Shown here: piece by piece, positions 60,087 through 64,000 of the stretch
Layout: the number at the start of each line of letters is the position of its first letter
Numbering within the stretch: the stretch's first letter is position 1
Source: Castellaniella sp034674885
Lineage (GTDB): Bacteria; Pseudomonadota; Gammaproteobacteria; Burkholderiales; Burkholderiaceae_B
NCBI RefSeq assembly: GCF_034674885.1
Contig: NZ_JAUCDS010000002.1
Coordinates: 230,430 to 294,429 of the forward strand
Reading direction: 5' to 3'
DNA: 64,000 nt
Made by a program: the position numbers and the translations under genes
Notes under the pieces: model-generated
The model's database searches: none
What the model was told of the DNA's origin: nothing
The model's input: the letters and a program-made list of their open reading frames with translations, nothing else

Positions 60087-60629
60087 TCAGTTGCGCGACA
60101 GCGGTTCGCTGGCCTGGGTCAGTTCGAAATCCCCGGCATGGTAGATCAGGGGCGACAGCAATTGCCGCTGGCAGTGTTCCACCTGGCCCACGAAGATCGT
60201 GTGATCGCCCGCCCTGTGCTGCTGGGCGTTGTGGCATTCGAACCATGCGGCGCAGCGGGAATCCCCCAGCATCAGGGTGCCGTTGGGCGCGCGTTCCAGT
60301 GTCAGGCCGGCAAAGCGGTCGGCTTGGGATCCTTTGGCGAAACGGCGGGCCAGGTCGATCTGACTGGCTGACAGGACGTGGATCACGTAGCGGTCCAGGG
60401 CCCGGAACGCCTCTAGTGACGAGGCGGTGTGCGTCAGGGTCCACAGGACCATGGGCGGGTCCAGCGACACGGAACTGAAGGAACTGATGGTCAGCCCCAG
60501 GGGCGCGCCGGTATCGGGATGTTCGGCCGTGACGACGGTCACGCCCGTCGGGAATCGGCCCAGCGCCGAACGAAAATACAGGGATGGGAAATCCGCCGGG
60601 GAGGGGGAGGAGACGGTCATGGTGCTCAT
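60087..60629 (-). CDS. flavin reductase-like FMN-binding protein
   Basis: 180 residues from ATG 60629 (MSTMTVSSPSP), which overlaps the pdxH stop (TGATG). FMN-binding split barrel: RSALGRFPTGVTVVTAEHPDTGAPLGLTISSFSSVSLDPPMVLW, and DHTIFVGQVEHC. Typically gives reduced flavin to a monooxygenase; the partner is not in view. Confidence 0.85.
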   Translation of the reverse strand: MSTMTVSSPSPADFPSLYFRSALGRFPTGVTVVTAEHPDTGAPLGLTISSFSSVSLDPPMVLWTLTHTASSLEAFRALDRYVIHVLSASQIDLARRFAKGSQADRFAGLTLERAPNGTLMLGDSRCAAWFECHNAQQHRAGDHTIFVGQVEHCQRQLLSPLIYHAGDFELTQASEPLSRN

Positions 60630-61261
60630 CAGGGGGCCAGGCGTGTCAGATCCCACCCGCCGGTGGCGTTTCGGGTATAGACCAGCCGGTCGTGCAGCCG
60701 GGACGGCCGGCCCTGCCAGAATTCGATGCGCGCCGCCTGCAGGCGGTAGCCCCCCCAATGAGGTGGGCGGGCCGGTTCGTCGCCCAGTTGCCCGGACAGG
60801 TCCTGCACGCGCTGCGCCAGGGCCTCGTGGCTGATAGGCCGGCTTTGCGGCGAGGCCCAGGCGCCGATGCGCGAACCCAGCGGCCGGCTGGCATAGTAGG
60901 CGTCGGATTCCGCCGCCGGCACGGGAGTCACGGCGCCCTCGATGCGGACCTGGCGTTCCAGTTCGGGCCAGAAGAACAGCAGGCTGGCATGCGGGTTGGC
61001 GTGCAGTTCCTCGCCCTTGCGCGATTGGTAGTTGGTGTAGAACACGAAGCCCTGCGCGTCGAAGCCCTTCAGGAGCACGATCCGGGCTGAAGGCCGCCCT
61101 GCGGCGTCGGCCGTGGCCAGCGTCATGGCGGTGGGCTCGCGCACCTCGCTGTGCAGGGCCTGCTCGAACCAGTGCTCGAACTGTGTGTGGGGGTCCGCCG
61201 CAGCAGCGGATTCCAGCAGTTCGAACTTCTGATAGGTTTGGCGGATATCGGCGATGGACAT
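60629..61261 (-). CDS. pdxH: pyridoxamine 5'-phosphate oxidase
   Basis: 210 residues: MTLATADAAGRPSARIVLLKGFDAQGFVFYTNYQSRKGEEL for FMN and substrate, ASPQSRPISHEAL and the C-terminal RLHDRLVYTRNATGGWDLTRLAP. Makes pyridoxal phosphate, the cofactor of EctB and other transaminases. Confidence 0.95.
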   Translation of the reverse strand: MSIADIRQTYQKFELLESAAAADPHTQFEHWFEQALHSEVREPTAMTLATADAAGRPSARIVLLKGFDAQGFVFYTNYQSRKGEELHANPHASLLFFWPELERQVRIEGAVTPVPAAESDAYYASRPLGSRIGAWASPQSRPISHEALAQRVQDLSGQLGDEPARPPHWGGYRLQAARIEFWQGRPSRLHDRLVYTRNATGGWDLTRLAP

Positions 61262-61270
61262 GGTGGCGAG

Positions 61271-61924
61271 TCAGGAAAGAAGGGATTCAGGGGATTGCTG
61301 CAGGGCCCGCACGACGGCCTGCAGGCGGCGATCGGGAATGCCGGCCTCGTTCAGGGCCCGGGCTGTCTCCAGCACGTAATCGGTGCAGGCACCGTAGCGC
61401 CCGTGGCCCTGCCGCACGGCGGCGACGATCTGGCCGGTGGACAGGCCGTGCGCGTAACCGTCGTCCTGGCGGTCCATGGTGAAGACCAGGCCCGGCACCG
61501 GGCCGTCGAACGTGTGGCAGCGCAGCCATCGCGGGATGTAGGCGCCGCTGGGCATTTCGCGCAGCCACAGGGCATGCATCGTGTCGGGCACCCGGTCGGC
61601 GGCGATCCGGAAGGCGCGCCCCGTGCATGCCCCGCCCAGGTCTAGCCCGAACACCAGACCAGGTTGCGCGGGCGTGCCGCGATTGATGCGCGACCACAGG
61701 CACAGCGCCCGATGATAGCCGTGGATGCGCGCCTGGCGGGATTCGAGAAAGTCGAATTCCGGTCGCCAGATGAGCGAACCGTAGCCAAAGATCCAGAGGT
61801 CGGAACGGCCGTCCCAGTGCTGCAAGGCCTGCCGGATGGACGCCGCCTGCCATTCGGCGTCCCGCAGCCGGAAAGCCTCGGGCGGCGGTGGCTGATGGGC
61901 GGAGCGAGGCGCAAGGGCGTTCAC
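61271..61924 (-). CDS. chaC: ChaC-type gamma-glutamylcyclotransferase
   Basis: 217 residues with a GTG start at 61924; no ribosome site stands out and no ATG is available. Family start IFGYGSLIWRPEFDFLESRQARIHGYHRALCLWS, with the catalytic Glu region WLREMPSGAYIPRWL. Degrades glutathione to 5-oxoproline and Cys-Gly in the known members. Nine bases after pdxH's start side, reading toward pdxH. Confidence 0.85.
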   Translation of the reverse strand: MNALAPRSAHQPPPPEAFRLRDAEWQAASIRQALQHWDGRSDLWIFGYGSLIWRPEFDFLESRQARIHGYHRALCLWSRINRGTPAQPGLVFGLDLGGACTGRAFRIAADRVPDTMHALWLREMPSGAYIPRWLRCHTFDGPVPGLVFTMDRQDDGYAHGLSTGQIVAAVRQGHGRYGACTDYVLETARALNEAGIPDRRLQAVVRALQQSPESLLS

Positions 61925-62062
61925 GGGGGCGGTCGGGCGGCAGGAAAGTAAATGCTTCCTATTGTAGAGGACTTGGGACGGCTCTGAATTGCGGCCGGCA
62001 GTGGCGCGCGGGCGCAGGCCGGCCCGTGGCAAAATGCTGCTTTCAGCGCCTTTCCTGTCTTC

Positions 62063-62959
62063 ATGATGTCCAGCCCGGATCCGATCCTGCCGTTTGACGC
62101 CGCTCCGTCCGAACCCGCCGCAGACCTGAGCCGCCGTTTCGGCGGCCTGGATCGGCTGTACGGCGACGGGGCGTGGCGGCGGCTGTCCGACTTGCATGTG
62201 GTCGTGGCCGGTATCGGCGGGGTCGGCACCTGGTGCGTCGAGGCCCTGGCCCGTTCCGGGGTGGGCGCGCTGACGCTGGTGGACATGGACCACATCGCGG
62301 AATCCAACGTGAACCGCCAGGCGCATGCCCTGGGCAGTACCTTGGGCATGGCAAAGATCCGCGCCATGGCCGACCGGGTGCGCGACATCCATCCCGGCTG
62401 CCGGGTGACCGAAATCGACGATTTCGTCAGTGCCGACAATATAGAGACCATCCTGTCGGCCGGCCCCGCTGGCGTCCTGCTGGATTGCACCGATCAGGTC
62501 CCGGCCAAGATCGCCATGATCCTGCAGGCCCGGGCCCAGGGGTGGTCGTTCCTGGTGTGCGGCGGGGCTGGCGGCAAGACCGATCCCCTGGCGTTGCGCG
62601 CGGGAGACCTGTCCGTTGCGACTCACGACGCCCTGCTGGGCCGTATCCGCCAGGAACTGCGCCAGCGCCATGGCTACCCGAAAGGCGGGGCGGCAGGCGG
62701 CAAGCCCCGTCGGCGGGTGCCGCGCATGGGGGTGTCCTGCCTGTGGTTCGACCAGCCGGTGGTGCTGCCGTCGGCGTGGAACCAGCCCTCGGCCGCGTGC
62801 GCAGTGCCCGATGCGGGCGATGCGCTTGCTTTGCCGGCTGCCGCGCCCCAGGGCCTGTCCTGTGCCGGCTATGGTTCCGTGGTGACGGTCACGGCCAGCA
62901 TGGGGTTGGCGGCCGCCAACTGGGCCCTGCAGCAGGCGCTGTCCGGGCCGGGCCGCTGA
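62063..62959 (+). CDS. tcdA: tRNA threonylcarbamoyladenosine dehydratase TcdA
   Basis: 298-residue E1-like protein. ATP site VVVAGIGGVGTWCVEALARSGVG and LVDMDHIAESNVNRQAHAL, then LLDCTDQVPAKIAMI. Converts t6A37 to cyclic ct6A in tRNA. Sua5 at 41747 makes the precursor modification. Start ATG 62063 or 62066. Confidence 0.92.
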   Translation: MMSSPDPILPFDAAPSEPAADLSRRFGGLDRLYGDGAWRRLSDLHVVVAGIGGVGTWCVEALARSGVGALTLVDMDHIAESNVNRQAHALGSTLGMAKIRAMADRVRDIHPGCRVTEIDDFVSADNIETILSAGPAGVLLDCTDQVPAKIAMILQARAQGWSFLVCGGAGGKTDPLALRAGDLSVATHDALLGRIRQELRQRHGYPKGGAAGGKPRRRVPRMGVSCLWFDQPVVLPSAWNQPSAACAVPDAGDALALPAAAPQGLSCAGYGSVVTVTASMGLAAANWALQQALSGPGR

Positions 62960-62969
62960 TTTCCCCAGC

Positions 62970-63025
62970 CCTGACGCCCCATTTCCGGCCTGCGCACGGC
63001 AGCCGGACCGGACTCTGGCGTCAGG
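62970..63025. other. long nested hairpin between tcdA and prpE
   Basis: CCTGACGCC (62970-62978) pairs with GGCGTCAGG (63017-63025), and inside it TCCGGC with GCCGGA. No T-run follows. It could end tcdA transcription or act in the prpE leader. Confidence 0.4.
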
Positions 63026-63153
63026 CTCCTGTCAGCCTTCCCCTGTAGTTTCAGGGCTGGTGTAGCATGTTGACACCCTAATAATCAAGGAACCATCCGC
63101 GTTTCGGGTGTCCGACTGGATGCCGGGGCTGCAGGATGACAGGAGACGACATC

Positions 63154-64000
63154 ATGCAGAAAATCCGCGAATTCCATCGGCAATCCGTGCAGGATCGGGA
63201 TGCCTTCTGGGCCCGCGAGGCCCAGCGCATCCACTGGGAAACTCCCTTTACTCAGGTGCTGGATTATTCCCGTCCTCCGTTTGCGCGCTGGTTCGTGGGT
63301 GGGCGCACCAACCTGTGCTACAACGCCGTGGATCGCTGGCTGGATACCCAGGCGGATCAGCCCGCGCTGATCTGGGTATCCACGGAAGTCGATCAGGAAA
63401 TCGTCTACACCCGCGCGGAACTCTCCCGCGAGGTCAACGCCGCTGCAGCCATCCTGCAGCACCTGGGGGTGACACAGGGCGACCGGGTACTGATCTACCT
63501 GCCCATGATTCCCCAGGCGGCGTTCTTCATGCTGGCCTGCGCCCGCATCGGCGCCATCCATTCGGTGGTGTTCGGCGGCTTTGCATCCCATAACCTGGCG
63601 CAGCGCATCGACGACGCCGAACCCAAGGTCATCATCTCGACCGACGCCGGTTCGCGCGGCGGCCGCCCGATCGCCTACAAGCCGCTGCTGGACCAGGCCA
63701 TCGCCCAGAGCGCGCACGCGCCCGAACACGTGGTGCTGGTCAATCGCGGCCTGGCACCGATGGAACTGACCGCCGGTCGCGACCTGGATTACGCCACGCT
63801 GCGGGCCCGCCACCTGGACGTGCAGGTGCCAGTGGTCTGGCTGGAATCCAGTACCCCCAGCTATATCCTGTATACCTCGGGCACGACGGGCAACCCCAAG
63901 GGCGTGCAGCGCGACGTGGGTGGTTATGCCGTGGCCTTGTGCGCGTCCATGGAATACATCTTCGGCGGCAAGCCGGGCGACGTCTATTTTTCCAGCAGCG
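63154..64000 (+). CDS. prpE: propionate-CoA ligase PrpE (3' truncated by window edge)
   Basis: The first 282 codons are visible, from ATG 63154 with AGGAG eight bases before. The start MQKIREFHRQSVQDRDAFWAREA and the PPFARWFVGGRTNLCYNAVDRW region are typical of the acetyl-CoA synthetase group, PrpE branch. The AMP-binding motif ILYTSGTTGNPKG is reached near residue 247. Activates propionate to propionyl-CoA; no prp methylcitrate genes are in the window. Confidence 0.88.
   Translation, partial: MQKIREFHRQSVQDRDAFWAREAQRIHWETPFTQVLDYSRPPFARWFVGGRTNLCYNAVDRWLDTQADQPALIWVSTEVDQEIVYTRAELSREVNAAAAILQHLGVTQGDRVLIYLPMIPQAAFFMLACARIGAIHSVVFGGFASHNLAQRIDDAEPKVIISTDAGSRGGRPIAYKPLLDQAIAQSAHAPEHVVLVNRGLAPMELTAGRDLDYATLRARHLDVQVPVVWLESSTPSYILYTSGTTGNPKGVQRDVGGYAVALCASMEYIFGGKPGDVYFSSS

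Overview
The window is a high-GC, gene-dense chromosomal segment of a betaproteobacterium, most likely family Alcaligenaceae (Bordetella / Achromobacter / Castellaniella type). This rests on codon use, the box benzoate cluster, the ect-ehu cluster, the fba-purC-purE-purK-sua5 and glcDEF-mnmA arrangements and the protein families seen. Genus assignment is inference; no rRNA gene is present. The organism looks like a denitrifying, osmoadapting, aromatic-degrading heterotroph. No CRISPR array, complete insertion sequence or complete prophage is visible.

Layout. 1-1138: 3' part of a copper nitrite reductase with an extra N-terminal cupredoxin domain. 1229-5134: ectoine/hydroxyectoine operon ectR-ectABCD behind a good promoter with a MarR-type palindrome. 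5146-8274 (minus): ehuBCDA ectoine uptake operon, convergent with ectD. 8488-9753: a Phe/Tyr-rich leader peptide and attenuator in front of an aroG-type DAHP synthase. 9812-15080: an FAD-linked 2-hydroxyacid oxidase and glycolate oxidase glcDEF, overlapping mnmA. 16281-18680: a GST, purB and tRNA-Lys(CUU). 18723-19355: a scarred region with a broken cigR copy and a second gene fragment. 19356-26264: accessory block (DAO oxidoreductase, YkvI transporter, XRE-cupin regulator, intact CigR, MFS, TetR, MFS). 26365-31161: lapG-lapD, a YncE-like propeller protein and a creatininase-family protein. 31302-31376: tRNA-Arg(CCU). 31406-37826: ybaK, xerD, modABC with a Mo-box, modE, an SDR and mog. 37895-42799: fba, purC, purE, purK, sua5/tsaC.

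42824-58591 is a complete aerobic benzoyl-CoA (box) island. A long minus-strand operon carries a DUF4863 protein, boxD, bclA, an alpha/beta hydrolase and a five-gene Liv-type ABC transporter. A divergent operon carries boxC-boxB-boxA, followed on the minus strand by an enoyl-CoA hydratase and boxR. The divergent promoter region and the boxR promoter are studded with TGCA palindromes, the expected type of BoxR operator. 58767-64000: MaoC protein, purU, flavin reductase, pdxH, chaC, tcdA and the start of prpE.

Most notable non-gene signals: (1) the apparently complete Phe/Tyr transcription attenuator ahead of aroG; (2) a dispersed repeat family at three loci that adds residues to EctC and ModE and, between purC and purE, forms two micro-ORFs chained by ATGA overlaps; (3) tandem TTTTC-N6-GAAAA operators and a 17-bp TetR-type inverted repeat in the accessory block; (4) gene debris behind tRNA-Lys. 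All functional calls come from reading the sequence; no database search was run.
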